Source of the DNA: Ligula intestinalis
Lineage: Eukaryota > Platyhelminthes > Cestoda > Diphyllobothriidea > Diphyllobothriidae
NCBI GenBank assembly: GCA_036362985.1
Contig: JAYGXS010000007.1
Span: 15,434,459-15,498,458 of the forward strand
Length of the DNA stretch: 64,000 nt
Reading direction: 5' to 3'
The notes below the pieces were generated by a model that was given only the letters and a program-made list of their open reading frames with translations, did not search any database and had not been told where the DNA came from. This document shows, one piece after another, positions 1 to 27,714 of this stretch (the stretch's first letter is position 1; each line of letters starts with the position of its first letter). The translations under genes and the position numbers were made by a program.

Positions 1-84
1 AGGTTTATAAAATTTTCTCGATAATGCCATGGATCTAGAGGCGTAAAAAAGGCTCTAAATTCGAAAAATAAATTTAGATATTGT

Positions 85-121
85 GTTGCCTGTAAACTGG
101 CATAATAAACACATTATATTA
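85..121 (+). repeat. Very short 3'-tail remnant of the CR1-A retroelement
   Basis: The stretch TTGCCTGTAAACTGGC plus AATAAACA and an ATT-rich run matches the 3' end of the CR1-A family, seen again at about 719-752 (+) and 8340-8375 (-). Nothing else of the element precedes it here. It is either a heavily 5'-truncated insertion or the broken end of an older copy. Confidence 0.55.
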
Positions 122-189
122 AATTGAAAACTTGAAGCAACTCTTTTTCTATATAACAAAAGAATTTTTCTTAAGTCAAAAGCTACCCT

Positions 190-752
190 ATGTTTAAGAG
201 AGCTATAACTAGTTTTCTACATTCAGGACAACTTTCACGAATTTATGGGGTGCTGACTCAGTGGAATCTCTCTTTCACTCTGATGGTGTTCGTGGACTTT
301 GAACCCCGCCAGGCCTCATGCTGACGATAATGCTGCTGAAGCAGCAGCCCGCAGTCTGCTAACCCTTCATCCGATAGCGCGCAACTTTTGCCGATAACCA
401 TTGAAGGAAGACTGAGAATACTGTGTTCTTGTGCCAACCTTCTCCGTCTCGAACTAATGTCTTTAAATTATATGAAACATTTCTCCTGCTGATGAATCAA
501 CTCAGATTCCAAGTGTACATTTATTCCGTTTGTATGATACGTTTGAAGGCAAGTTTTTTTTCACTTGAAACAAACTCCCTTTCTCGCCCAGTATTGACGA
601 AACAAAAACTCTGAAACAAAACCAATACTAGCTGCAACATAGGGAGTTTGTTTTGGTTTTTTCCGGTCTTCGAGGTGTTGGAAGGCGCCCAAGAGGTGCA
701 TTACCAACTCTTAACAATTGCCTGTAAACTGGCACAATAAACATATTATTAT
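190..752 (+). mobile_element. 5'-truncated CR1-like (CR1-A) non-LTR retrotransposon, 3' end
   Basis: This block is the reverse complement, with moderate divergence, of 8340-8890. Shared stretches include the region around 300 (TGAACCCCGCCAGGC), the CAACTTTTGCC block near 385, the AAACTCCC blocks near 510-580 and 645, and the terminal CTGTAAACTGGCACAATAAA followed by ATT repeats. In the 8.3-10.8 kb copy this segment lies downstream of the RT coding region. It therefore holds the last RT codons and the 3' UTR. The 63-75 codon ORFs inside it are chance frames. It is a dead copy, and its orientation is opposite to the longer copy at 8.3-10.8 kb. Confidence 0.8.
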
Positions 753-1177
753 AAAATATTCTGTAAATTTTGTTCGGTCCGGTTACATATTTATTGAATG
801 TCATCGAAAAAAGTGTGTCGTCAAATTGCTTGTTTTTACTATCTTCACTGATCAATTCATACTTTGCGCATCTGTTTGACGTTTACACCAAAACCTTTAA
901 AATAAGTTATATATAAAGGGTATTAACCTAAAAAAAGTGTTTTTGGATATTAGTTCTTAGAATGCTGACCATGTTGCTTCTTTGTAGAAATGCCTCGAAA
1001 CAGCAAACCACATTGTCAAGAGTAAATCATGTCAGCAGTATAACTCTGCAACTACTATTCCTAAGATTTATAAAAAAAAACTTTCTATTAAAGGCTACCT
1101 CTTCAAAATTGGTTTGATGAGATATTCGGCTGAATAACTTCTATGTATATTTAATTTCTCCAATGTCCCTTGAAAAA
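753..1177. other. AT-rich non-coding stretch
   Basis: No coding frame, RNA gene or recognisable repeat was seen here. The sequence is AT-rich and runs from the end of the CR1-A fragment to the first GC-rich module. Confidence 0.5.
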
Positions 1178-1655
1178 CGTGGCCCCGCCGGCTCAGAAGG
1201 GGCCAGGAGGGGATGGCCCCATCAGAATTTAATTAAGACCAATTATTATTCCCGTCTGTCTATTTGAGGGATCAAAGAAAAAAAGTCAACCATAATTTAT
1301 AATATTTGTGGATGAAAGCGATCTTTAAGCTAATTTCAGTAAATATGGTACATGGGGCATGGTGGGGCTCAGGCGGGTCAAGAAGGGGCTCAGGTGGGGC
1401 TCAGGCCGGGTAAGTCATCACTTTGGCCCCGGCTGCCCCCCATGCAAAACATTTCGCAGGGGACGCCTATTATCGCGATATTGCTAGCCCGACCGTACAT
1501 CTGTATACTTGAGCGATCAGAGAAGAAAGGCTAACCAAACTTCATAATATTCGGTAAATAAAATTGATCTTTAAGCTAATTTTAGTAATTATATTTAGTG
1601 AAGGGGCTCTGAGCGGGCCAGGTGGGGATTGGCCCCGTTAATATTCATGGTAGTC
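1178..1655 (+). repeat. Two diverged ~246-bp direct repeat units with GC-rich modules
   Basis: AT-rich segments at about 1258-1348 and 1500-1592 align to each other. For example GATCTTTAAGCTAATTT starts at 1320 and again at 1566, a spacing of 246 bp. Each AT-rich segment is preceded and followed by a GGGGC or GGCCCC-rich module, at 1190-1228, 1352-1445 and 1604-1645. The module at 1354-1412 repeats GGGGCTCAGG and has several G-runs close together. The 60-codon ORF covering it has no known relatives that I recognise. Confidence 0.6.
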
Positions 1656-3489
1656 AACTACCATGAATATTCAGTAGCCTCAGCTCGGGAGCCAAAATTG
1701 AAAATTATCAAGAAGAGTGCTGAGGCACTGTAAGGTTTCTATACGTGTATTCTATTGATAATTGAAGCAAATTAATCCAAAATAGATAATTGTTACTGAA
1801 TACATTTACATTTGGGGGAAAATTGAAAAAGTTTAATTAATGGTTTTGTTTAAATAGATATATTTTGGCATCCAAGTAACCTGACGCCTTTAAATTATTA
1901 TAAAATTTCCACTCAGCTTCCGATCCCTGCGATACGTGACGCATTGTCTACATGCAGGGATGAAGGACAAGCCAGCACATCTGATGCATATGCGCTATGT
2001 ATATGAAATGGCCGTGAAAATGTGAGTGCATTTAAAAACTTAGTTCAAATAGTTATTACCTGAAGGATAAAGAAACGGGTTTTACTTCTGTATTTTCATC
2101 TAGATTTTCCATCTTTTATAGAAATATATGTAACAAGTGGTTTTGTTTATACGTTAGGTGCCCGATATGGACAATGAAAGCTTTCCTGTCGATATCACAT
2201 GAAAAGGATAATAAATTTCTCAATAAATTATCCACCATCATTCATTTACGACTTGATTTTTATGTTCATCGAACTGCTACAGCTGGCTGTCCTGCCACTT
2301 GTTCGATTGCCAAATTAAATGGCCAATTTAGCGAAAATAGGCACAAATCTACGAAAATTTATTCTCGGTGTGGCCAGCCGGAGCCAAATTGATCACTTGT
2401 CCCGCCTGAGCCCCCTCTTGCCCCGCCGGAGCCCCACCAGGCGGGGCCCGGAGGGGCTGGTATTTCAAGGGGTAATGTCACAATGAAATTTGAGAATTTT
2501 TAGAATTTCTTTTAGTTTTCTGAAGATTAACGATTCAATTTGACTGGAAATTAAAGAAATTTCTTTTCTTTTTATGATGGTTTACCTTACGCATGAGTAG
2601 ATTAATTCCACTTTTAGAGATATACTGGCGAATTAAAAAAACTGGCCATATGCATTGCCATTTTTTGAAGTACTTTTTATACGCTTGCCTGTTCCGTTTC
2701 TAAATAAAGTAAATGGGGATTGTAATGCATACGAAAAACTATTTTCTTCATGACTTGTATTTACTAAAGCATTATTTGTATTGAATCTACGAAAACATGT
2801 TAGACATTTGGTTTTTTAATGACATTTGAGGTTCATTGCTGCATTCAAACAAAAAACTCTTGTGTTAATGCATGTTTTACAAAGAAACTTCACCAGATAG
2901 CTAAACATAATTTCTTAAACACACATGTTCAATTAAACTACAAACAAATTTGTTCCTTTAACTTGGTTTCACTTTAATCTGAGCAATTTTGTATAAACTT
3001 TTCCAGTTATGGAAGGGATATCTTCTGTACCTATTTTATTTATTTTAAAGTTCCTCATTAGAATTGTCAACTTTAACGTGCGGTTTAGTTCACTCTTGCG
3101 TAATAGCATAGGAAATTCCTTCTATATGAGCCTACTCCCAATTTCCCCAAAACGAATTGTTATTTCTCTTAATAAACCTGAGTAAAATGAAGATTTAACT
3201 AAGAAAAAGGCTTTTGCAAAATTCAATAAACTAAATAAATCACAATAGTGGTTTCAAATATATGCGTTGCACGGTCTTCGGCGACTGCTGTACAAGTATG
3301 TATTTCAAATGCTTTTTATTAATCTGATGATCCCCTACTAAACTCGAAAGTTCTGATTGCATATGTATGCGGAAATAAGGTGTTGGTACCAGGGAATTTG
3401 CCAGTATACCTTACTATTCTGAGGCTGACTCTGGGGGGTATTGCAGACAATTGCTTAATATCCCGGTCCTGATGGCTTAAGAACAACAT
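1656..3489. other. AT-rich non-coding stretch
   Basis: Apart from the GC-rich module at 2375-2465, no gene, RNA or repeat was recognised. Composition is AT-rich and all open frames are short and unrelated to known families. Confidence 0.5.
2375..2465 (-). repeat. Inverted copy of the GC-rich module at 1352-1412
   Basis: The segment CCCGCCTGAGCCCCCTCTTG and the following GCCGGAGCCCCACCAGG are the reverse complement type of the GGGGCTCAGG modules one kilobase upstream. The two blocks therefore form an inverted pair about 1 kb apart around AT-rich DNA. They could be the ends of an old inverted-repeat element. No target-site duplication was identified. Confidence 0.5.
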
Positions 3490-5150
3490 TGGCGAATTAT
3501 ATTTACTCACTCAGTCCGATCAGTTCCTGCTGTTGGATACGCCGGCTGCATGGATAGCAGCGGTCCATGGACCGTGATCGGAAGCGAGCTCCTCGCAGAT
3601 GGTAACTCATTGCTTGCTCCATTGTCGCAAGCCGTAAGTGGTCATAAGGCCCATCCGTTCGACATCCGACTTGAAAGTGATGAACCATGTCTTCTATTGA
3701 CCGCCATTTCAGTATCTCTAGTTTGCACTGTGGCAGGGGTTCGTGATTAATTTGCAAAGGTCCCCCGATGGCTTGCACAGAACATTTCCAAACCATTACA
3801 ATCGGTGATACCAGATACATGAACATAGATTGAGTCGTCGAAGACACCAACGGTCAAAAATTTCGAGTGGTAGGATGCCTGCCTTTTTCACTGGCTATGT
3901 TTCGCAGGCACCGGTTTGATTGATGCTTTGAATATCAGAGACTAAGTGCGTAAGCTGATGTCTGAGCGAGACCATAGTGGTCTAGCTAGCTGCTTAAATG
4001 AATTTCTTGCCTGCGCGATTCAGTTCTTGATCTCGTCTTTTGTCTCTCTGCGGCAAGCACATTCGTGCCCAAATAGTGGTGGCATTTAACTTTTTCAATG
4101 GATTGACCGCTGCTAAACAGTGGTTGTTCTGTGCCCAGATCCGTCGTCAGGAGTTTTATCTTGCGCACATTTTTTGTCAGACCATCAGCCGCAGTGAAGC
4201 TGGCAATTCGGACTAGCGAAGGATGCAGTGACTGAGAACTTTTACCGAGTACGTCAATGTCATCGGCGTATTCCAGGTCAGGTACTCTGAATTAAGGACT
4301 GATTTCACAACAACTGTCAGGTAGAATTGATGAAAGCATAACCCAGTTGATCAAGAAGTAGAAGAGAACTGAAGAAGAAGGGCACCCATGTTGAGCTGCA
4401 CAATGCAGGGGGAAGAATTTGACTCTTATCCAAGGATTCTCGCTCAAGACGATGTTAAGCTTTGGGAAGCTTTGCTCAAGTCGAGCAACTGAGGTGGGAG
4501 ACCGTCAGCAGGCAAGGTTTACTCAAAAGCTTATCTGTCGATAGAACCAAAGGCGGTCTTGAAGATTTTGAAGCAGGTGGGGGGGGGGGGTGAACTGCTG
4601 TTTTAGATGTCTCCTCTGTAGAATTTGGCGAAGAATGAACATGCGGCTAATTCATCCTGCACCCAGACGTAATCATTCTCGGCTAGGACGAGTGCGAAGA
4701 TTAGGCTCAGTCGAAAATATGCGGTAAAGGATTGATGCGAACACTTTGCCGGCTATATCTTTGAGGCTGAAGACGTGATAATGTGAGCATAGTGTCATGT
4801 GAAGCGCCTTGGTATCGGTCAAATAATAGACAGTGACCAGTCAGTCTGTATGATTTCGGTAGGCCATGCAGTCTAGCGAAGCTGGTGTAGTGATTACGCC
4901 TAAGCAGAACAATTGGTTTTGGAGGCTTCTGTTGGGAAACCACATTCACCCGCAGCCTTGCAAAACTTTAGGCGTTGTAATACCGATTCCAGTGCAGTTC
5001 TCGCAGGTGGCTCGCAGTCACTTCCATGTGGAATTCCAGCTGAGAGCTGCAGGTTCGCAGGTGAACGTAGAGATCAGAGTGGGCCGTACGCAAGCGTAAA
5101 GCAAACGACCAGGAGAAAAACGTGCGATATAGCGTCTCGGAAGGTTTAAC
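3490..5150 (-). mobile_element. RTE-type non-LTR retrotransposon fragment (RTE-A copy 1)
   Basis: On the minus strand this block aligns along its length with the RTE-A copies at 16340-18830 and 44645-47840. Its 3' end near 3510 has the same CTGTTGGAT-type terminus. The frame is shattered, but RTE reverse transcriptase pieces remain: a YADD-type catalytic site (rc of CATCGGCGTATTCC near 4262), the KTKLL-like segment at about 4135-4168, and the PTDWSL-like stretch read opposite TGACCAGTCAGTC near 4835. An internal G-run of 11 lies near 4580. The element is truncated at its 5' side near 5090-5150, where the tandem array begins. It is non-functional. Confidence 0.8.
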
Positions 5151-7010
5151 CTCAAGGCAAGTGTTGTAAGAAAACTAACCGCCAATGAAATGGACCAAAA
5201 ACCTTTATCATGGTTTGATGCGAAGAACACCAACACGGCGGACGGGTACTCTAGGCAAGGTGGGCAATGGTAGGTGCGGTTTGAAGATTGACGTCTAAAC
5301 CTGGCGGCAAACCGCAGCCTTGAACGCGTGGGCGTCCCTCCGTTGAAGTGTGGCATTTTAAGTTCGGCCCAAGGTTGCTTCCCACTATGAAGTAATTAGT
5401 TGGCGCGACATTAAGCGGGAAAGATGGCCCGAAGGCTGCACCTACGAGGCAGGTCATGGTTCGATGAGGTATCACGTAAAGTCGGAAAAGGTCATGGGCC
5501 GCATGAGAACTGGTCTAAAGCGTTAGCTGTAACCGGGTGGGTGCCCCTCTGTTGTAGAGTGCCAGGGTAGGGTCGGCAAACCATCGATGTGAACGTGTGG
5601 TCTTACCTTTGTGGAAGTGAGGCATGGTAAGTTTGGATAAAGGTAGCGTACCACTATGAAGCAATTAGCCAGCGCGATAGTAAGCGGGAAAGATGGCCCG
5701 AAGGCTGCACCTTCGAGGCAGTTCACGGTTTGATTGGATAGTAAGTGAAGTTGGGCAAGGTCGAGTGCTCATGGGGATTGGGCTAAAACACTAGCTGTAA
5801 CCGGGTGGGCGTTCCTCTGCTAAACAGTGGCATGGTAGGGTAAGTAAACCGCCGATTTGAACGCGTGAGCATCCCTCTACCGAAGTGTGGCAAGGGAAGG
5901 TCGACCCAAGGCAGCATCTCACTATGAAGCAATTAGTTGCCTAGCCGTAAGAGGGAAGGGAAACCCGAAGGCTGCACCTTTGGGGCAGAACACGGCTGTT
6001 GGGGCATCTAGGAGCGACAGTTAGTGAGAAAGATTACCCGAAGCGGCTGCGTGCGGGGTGGAATACCTTTGATGTGATATCTAGTAAGACGGTCAAGGGT
6101 ACGTGCCGCATAAAGATTGGCCTTTAACCGTAGAACAGTCTTTAACCTTAGCTTGGAACACGCCAGCGTCCTTCTGTCGAAGTGTGGCATGCGAGGGTCG
6201 ACCCAAGGACCTAAACCGTTTACTTGAATGCGTAGGCGTCTCTCTATCGAAGAGTACCATGGTAGGGTCGGCAAACCATAGCTTTTAACGCACGGGTGCC
6301 CCTCTGTCAAAGTGTGGCATATAAGGGTAGGTCTAAGATAGCCTCCCCATATGCAGCAAGCAGCCGGCGCGACGGTAAGCGAAAAGGATAACCCGAAATA
6401 GGAACCTTCGGGGTAGAACGCGGTTGGTGGGATGTCAAGTTAAGGCGGGGAAGATAAGGTGCCGCATGAAGATTGGTCTTAAACCTAAGCTTTGAACGCG
6501 TGGGCGTCCCTCTGTCGGAGTGTTGCATGATTTGGCTGATCCAAGGTAGCCTCACACTATGAAGCAATAAGCTGGCGTGGCAGTAAGTGAAAAAGAATAC
6601 CCGAAGGCTGCACCTACGGGGCAGAACACGGCTGTTGAGGTATCTGGTGAAGGCGGGGAAGGTCAGGTGCCGCATGAAGAGCGGTCTTAAGCCAAAGATA
6701 GGCCTTAATCTTTGCTGCGAACGCGTATGAGTCCGGTAACCTCAAACAATGAAGCAATTAGCCGGCATGGCAGTAAGTGGGAAAGGGTACACGAAAACTG
6801 CACCTATGTAGCAGAAAACGGCTGTTGAGGTATCCAGTGAAGTTGGGGAATGTCAGATGCCGCAGGAAGAGCGGTCTTTAACCGAAAACGGGTCTTAAAC
6901 ATTAGCTTTGAATGCGTGGGCATCCTTATGTCGAAATTAAAGATGCGGAGGTTGATCTAAGGACTTAAAATCAAACTTTGAATGCATTGGAGTCTGTTTG
7001 TCGGAGACTG
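5150..7010. repeat. Degenerate tandem (satellite-like) array with ~180-270-bp period
   Basis: A shared unit recurs: GAACGCGTGGGCGTCCCTC, then an AGTGTGGCATG-like box, a GGTCGACCCAAGG-like box, CACTATGAAGCAATTAG, GTAAGCGGGAAAGA, CCGAAGGCTGCACCT, and GCCGCATGAAGATTGG. The 'ATGAAGCAATTA' box occurs near 5382, 5655, 5922, 6350, 6557 and 6737, giving spacings of roughly 273, 267, 428, 207 and 180. Around 6160-6300 the GCGTCC..CTGT sub-unit is repeated two or three times at ~64-bp spacing. The CCGAAGGCTGCACCTTCGG box is a perfect short hairpin in some units. The many ORFs on both strands here follow the repeat and are not genes. Confidence 0.85.
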
Positions 7011-7459
7011 TTTCAAGAATAACAAACCCGTGACGGCTCCGCCATGAAGTGCAGAACCGATATGATGAAATGTAAGCCAGTGAGTGGAAGACAAAGCAAA
7101 ACAAAAAGCATGTATAAAAATAAATTCATTATTACCACCCATTGCAAAATTTCAGTAACCATTTTTAAAAGTAGGTGTTTATAAGAAATGGCGCATATTC
7201 GGGGGCCCCAGGACGAATCCTCACCAACATTTCTTCGATAGTGTCTGTCGGCTACGGCATAGGCAGCCGCTATCAGGCAACGCTGACTTGCCCTGTGCGC
7301 CCAAAAGTACTTTGTGGCAGAGCCGTAGTTACCATGGAAAACAGCCACTAATCCAACAGCCAGCAGCTTATCGGCTCGACCGAATAACAGTCACTCCCTT
7401 CCACATCCCTTGAAAACCGTACAATTTTTTTCTACCAACCCGCATAGTATGTTTACTTA
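7011..7459. other. Non-coding stretch after the tandem array
   Basis: No supported gene or repeat. A 111-codon minus-strand frame at 7013-7348 shows no family features that I recognise. Confidence 0.45.
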
Positions 7460-7532
7460 ATTATCATATAAATGTAAAGGCCTGACGAGAATTTATCAAC
7501 ACCAAACGTAGGTTCCTCAACTCATCTTCTGA
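7460..7532 (+). repeat. Short dispersed repeat shared with 47836-47912
   Basis: The two sites share CATATAAATGTAA, GGCCTGA, AATTTATC and CTTC(T/C)GAAT in the same order and spacing. At 47.8 kb this sequence directly abuts the 5' end of the RTE-A element. It may be a piece of another repeat or a favoured insertion neighbourhood. Confidence 0.5.
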
Positions 7533-7565
7533 ATAAAAGATTCAAAAAGAAGACCAGCTGTTTAG

Positions 7566-8042
7566 TTACTTAATAATCTTTTGATGCACATGTTTGTGAG
7601 CACAAGACCCGATGAATATCCACAGTTTAACATCGTTAGCAAGCATGCCGACACTGCCGCTCATATTGTCGTGAAAATCGATGACGATCAGCGGTCCTAA
7701 GACGGAGCATTGTGAGATATTACATAACACAGGGACAAGTTTTGAATTTGGGGCATGTGTGCACATGGTTTGCGATCGCCCTAAAGGGAAATCTGCAACC
7801 CGTGTCAGCAGATTTCTTTTTACTCTTGTATAAGCTAAGTTGTACATTACACTTTTATGGGAGAATCCGTCGAGCGCTTTCGTGAAGTAAGTGTAGATGA
7901 CGTCAAGAGCCCTGTCGTCGACCAGTGCACGAGTGCTCTGCTCGTTCAAGAGTAATAACCTGGACAGACAATATTGGTCCTGTTTTAAGCAGCATTGGAG
8001 CAATGAAGGTAAGTAGTTTGCCTCCAGCATATTCAATTTCAC
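7566..8042 (-). pseudogene. Degenerate CR1-like reverse transcriptase fragment
   Basis: The 158-codon minus frame keeps the order of RT motifs of CR1/Jockey-type elements in damaged form. It has 'VIYTYFTKALDGFSHK' for the D-x-TKAFDxVPH block, 'VPVLCNISQCSVLGPL' for the SGVPQGSVLGPLLF block, and 'MLANDVKLW' for the FADDxKLW catalytic block. The catalytic pair is AND rather than ADD, so the enzyme would be dead. Upstream and downstream parts of the element are absent. It is a separate copy from the CR1-A element that starts 280 bp to the right. Confidence 0.75.
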
Positions 8043-8325
8043 CTAAATTACAGTATTGATTAGTTAAGGGGAAATACAGAATGGGCTGACGGGCTGATAA
8101 TCAAGGACATAAGTTCGAGCCACAGACGTGAATCTTGGGTAGAAATTTACACACTCTCATTTGGATGAAAGTTTTCCTAATTCAAATGACAAAAAGAGGA
8201 TAGGCGCTAGCGGTTTGGAGCGTTCGCTACCGAATTCTGTCAGGCAATTGGTTGGTCTATTATCCGGACACGTAGCCCTTCCTTCTCGAAATCATCCAGC
8301 TCCCTTTTCGCAAGAGAGCTGGGGA
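8043..8325. other. Short non-coding spacer
   Basis: No gene recognised. The + strand ORF that begins at 8161 runs into the 3' UTR of the CR1-A element read backwards and is a chance frame. Confidence 0.45.
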
Positions 8326-10760
8326 ATAGTAATAATAATAATATGTTTATTATGCCAGTTTACAGGCAATTGTAAAGAGTTGGTAATGCACCTCTTGGGC
8401 GCCTTCCAAAACCATGAAGACCGGAAAAAATTAAACAAACTCCCTATGTTGCAGCCAGTGTTGGTTTTGTTTCAGGTTTTGTTTTTGTCAATACTGGGCG
8501 GGATAGGGAGTTTGTTTCAAGTGAAAAAACCTGCCTTCAAAGGTATGATACAAACGGAATAAATGTACAGCTGTAAGCTGAGTTGACTCATCAGCAGGAG
8601 AACTGCTTCATATCGTTTAAAAACATAAGTTCCAGACAGAGAGGGTTGGCACAAGAACACAGTGTTCTCAGTCTTCCTTCAATGGTTGTAGGCAAAAGTT
8701 GCGCGCTATCGGCTGAAGGGTTAGCAGACTGCGGGCTGCTGCTTCAGCCGTATTATCTTCAGCGTGAAGCCTGGCGGGGTTCAAAGTCCACGAACGCCAT
8801 CAGAGTGAAAGAGCGATTCCACCGAGTCAGCACCCAAAATTCGTGAAAGTTGTCCTGAATGTAGAAAAATAGTTATAGCTCTCTTAAACATAAAGAAGCT
8901 TTGCTGGGTTTTAATACTTTTGGGTAGCTTATTCCAGATTGATATGGCATTTACTGAAAAGAATTGCCGGTACTTAACTGCGCGTGCCATAGGAAGAAAT
9001 AAAAATACGTCTCGATGACTGGCGCGTCGAGAGTGCTCAAGCTGCCTTATTGTACTAAGAGGATTAAAGGTTTGACCATTCAAAAGTTTAAACAGTAAAA
9101 ATAGACCATTCTGCTATCGATGAAGCCATAGGGGATCCAGCTTTATAAGTTCGCACCTTTGTTGGTAGGTTAAGTTACGGTGTTCTGTAGTGAAAACTCT
9201 TCTAGTGAAGAAGTGCTACACCGATTCTATTTTTTTTCCGTTCACTATCGCGCAGAAGACGGAATAAGGGTGAGCAGTATTCAAGACTAGGTCTCACATA
9301 CATATTATAAAGGCTAGTTCTAACCTTGATAGTCTTAACATTTCTGAGGAGAAATCCGGTGGTTCGGCGTGCTTTCGAGACTATCAGGGCACAGTGCTCT
9401 GACAAATTGAGACTATTAGAGTAGGATATGCCCAAATCCTTGATAACTCCTGGGAAATTTAGTTCGTGGCCTTCAATGCTTAATTCCGGTTGATGATCGT
9501 CGCCAACAACCATAACGGAACATTTGTGCCATGAAAGGGCCAGGCACCATGTGCAACACCACTGGGCGAAAGCCTGAAGATCCTTTTTTATCAGCTCGAA
9601 CACGATTTTGCGATCTGCCGGTTTATATCGATAAGCGACTTTTAAATCATCAGCGTACATGAAGGGTCTGCCATGCTGAAAACAATCTGAAACGTCGTTG
9701 ACAAACAGGCAAAATAGGAGCGGACCCAGTACACTACCCTGTATAACTCCACTCCTCACATGCGTGGGGTTGGAGATAACATTCGAAATTTTTACTCGTT
9801 GTGTGCGAGCATCCCAATAGGAAGATATGAATTTCAGAGGCTTGCTACCTATGCCGAAGGAGGCCAGTTTCAGAAGGAGGAGGTTATGATCGACCCGATC
9901 AAAGGCCTTAGTAAAATCAAAATCGACGTTATAAATGGCAAAACCGCTGTCTCTAGATTGCAGCATATAATCAAAGAAAGAGAGCTGACAGGTGTCACAA
10001 GATCGTTTCTCGAGAAAGCCATGTTGAGCTGTATTGAGCAGGTTGTTCTCTGTCAAGTGACGCATAATCTTTTCTTTGATTAAGGTCTCCAAGATCTTCG
10101 AGGCTGCGGGAAGTGTATTAATTGGCCTAAAGTTGTCTAATGATGTCGATCGGCCATGCTTACGAATAGGCATTATGTGCGATTCCTTCCATAACGAAGG
10201 AAAGGTTTCGCTCTCAAGAGCAAGATTAAATACCTTACAAAGAATAGACGGAAAGATATCATTCGCTTCAGCTTTTAGAAGGCTAACTGGGACGCCATCT
10301 GGTCCTGGACTATAGGATTGAAGACAACGACGAATGGCTACAGTCACATCCCAAACGGTAAAACTTATTGTTTCGAGTATGGCACCCGTCCAAGCCTGAG
10401 TAGTTTCAATTTTTTCAGCGCTTGGTTGGCGTTTACAAAAGTATTGTTGGCATTGTGAAACGAAAACTTAGCTTCCCTAGTGAATAACATGGCAAAAAAC
10501 TGTTCAAGTATTTGGCTGCCTCATGATTTTCGTTAACTTTTTCACCATTATCACCCTTCGGTCCTGCAACAGCTTCCTCGTTTTTAGGTGTCTGAGCTTA
10601 TTTTGAACCTGCCGGATAACTGTGGATTTACAGTTGTTTATTGCTGGCTCATTCATTTTTAATTGCTTTTCGCTGGCAAAGAATTCCTCAGGGTGTTCTC
10701 TTGGTTCAATTTCCCTAACTGTGATCCATTCTGGAAGTGTTTGTCACCTAACATTCAGTT
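8326..10760 (-). mobile_element. CR1-like (CR1-A) non-LTR retrotransposon, 5'-truncated
   Basis: Read on the minus strand it holds most of a reverse transcriptase (10347-9202, continuing out of frame to 8781), a 3' UTR and an ATT-repeat tail at about 8326-8345. The endonuclease and ORF1 are missing. Similarity to RT-upstream sequence fades near 10760. The terminal CTGTAAACTGGCATAATAAA is the reverse complement of the plus-strand text at about 8340-8370. Homology to 190-752 in opposite orientation confirms a repeated family. Confidence 0.85.
9202..10347 (-). pseudogene. CR1-like reverse transcriptase (broken)
   Basis: The 381-codon frame contains RT fingers and palm in order. There is a GPDGVP start block (residues ~15-20), a FRPINTLPAASKILE block (~75-90), DFTKAFDRVDHNLLL (~143-158), GVIQGSVLGPLLF (~199-212) and the catalytic MYADDLK (~228-236) with both aspartates present. 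After residue ~370 the frame is lost in a run of eight T on the + strand (9230-9237). The correct C-terminus continues in another frame through an in-frame TAG near 9110 to 8781-9083, where WNKLP and FKRAI mark the usual CR1 end. It would copy element RNA at a nicked target if intact; here it is a decayed copy. Confidence 0.85.
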
Positions 10761-11403
10761 ACATGCTATTGTTAAACAGGAAGGGCAATTGATATCCTTT
10801 TTGTATCTTTGGTGAGCGCAGCAGAGAAATGTGTATAATAACGTGATCTTAAACGATCTCCTGATGACTTCTGGCACTGTACTGTGTCTGTTACTCTCCC
10901 ACATTTGCATCAACAATAGTTCGGCGGTAAAATGAAATCTGAAAGCGCCTCTTTATGCCAAGATCTAATATGCGTTTGTTCGTCTCGTAAATGAAACACG
11001 AGTGGTTGCGTAGAAAAATTCCGTAGAATTTGCTGTTTGAAATATCACTCACTCAGTTCAGTCGATTTTTAGTTCAGGTCTGATAACCATTAAATGTGAG
11101 AAATCAGCTCGGCAGAAGTACCTTTTTCATTTTTCATCTTCAAGCCAAAAGAGTAATCTCAACGCATGATAAATTTTTTCAGAAACTGCACCCCGTACTT
11201 TTTTGTCAAAAAATACCTTGTCATCTGCCTTGTGAATATATCAGCCGATACCGCTGAATTTATTTATGCTTACTCACTAAATGCAGTCTTAATGGCGCCT
11301 GGTTTAGAAGAGTGTATGTGTGGACGAATTTGGTCAGGTCATGAGTTCAGAGGCAGTCATTGAGCAGTAACTACAGTTTTTAACTTAGACGGTCTTTTCA
11401 CAG
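10761..11403. other. Non-coding stretch upstream of the first visible Rab1 exon
   Basis: This should lie in or before the first Rab1 intron. I looked for a short exon starting with ATG and ending in TA before a GT donor and found none that I could defend. No other gene or repeat recognised. Confidence 0.4.
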
Positions 11404-27446
<16,043 letters not shown>

Positions 27447-27630
27447 ATCGCGACCGCATAGCCCTCTCCCCCACTCCCACACGCGCGCTTTCACGCTTTC
27501 CAGTGTTTTTTCCTCGCATGTGTGTGTGTGCCTACCCTCTTCTTATCTGTCGTCTGTTTCACATTCTCTGTATTTTGCTCCTGCATATTTATTTTTTGGT
27601 AAATTGCAATAAATTACCTTCTTTTACACC
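27447..27630 (+). terminator. Rab1 3' UTR with polyadenylation signal
   Basis: AATAAA lies at 27608-27613, about 160 nt after the stop codon, in a T-rich context that fits a eukaryotic 3' end. The open frames over the UTR are chance. Confidence 0.75.
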
Positions 27631-27714
27631 CCTTGCCTCTTGCAAAAGGTAACCGGTTTCGAAATAGTGATTATGGACTATCTTACCCTGCTCCTCATTG
27701 CCGTACCCGTAGAA

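Noticed and set aside
4866..6675. Many ORFs of 60-122 codons on both strands
   Set aside because: They follow RTE-A antisense sequence and the tandem array. The same peptides recur with the repeat unit and lack protein-family features.
10761..11403. The missing first exon of Rab1
   Set aside because: No ATG-initiated short exon ending in TA before a GT donor with Rab1-like residues could be defended, so none is reported.
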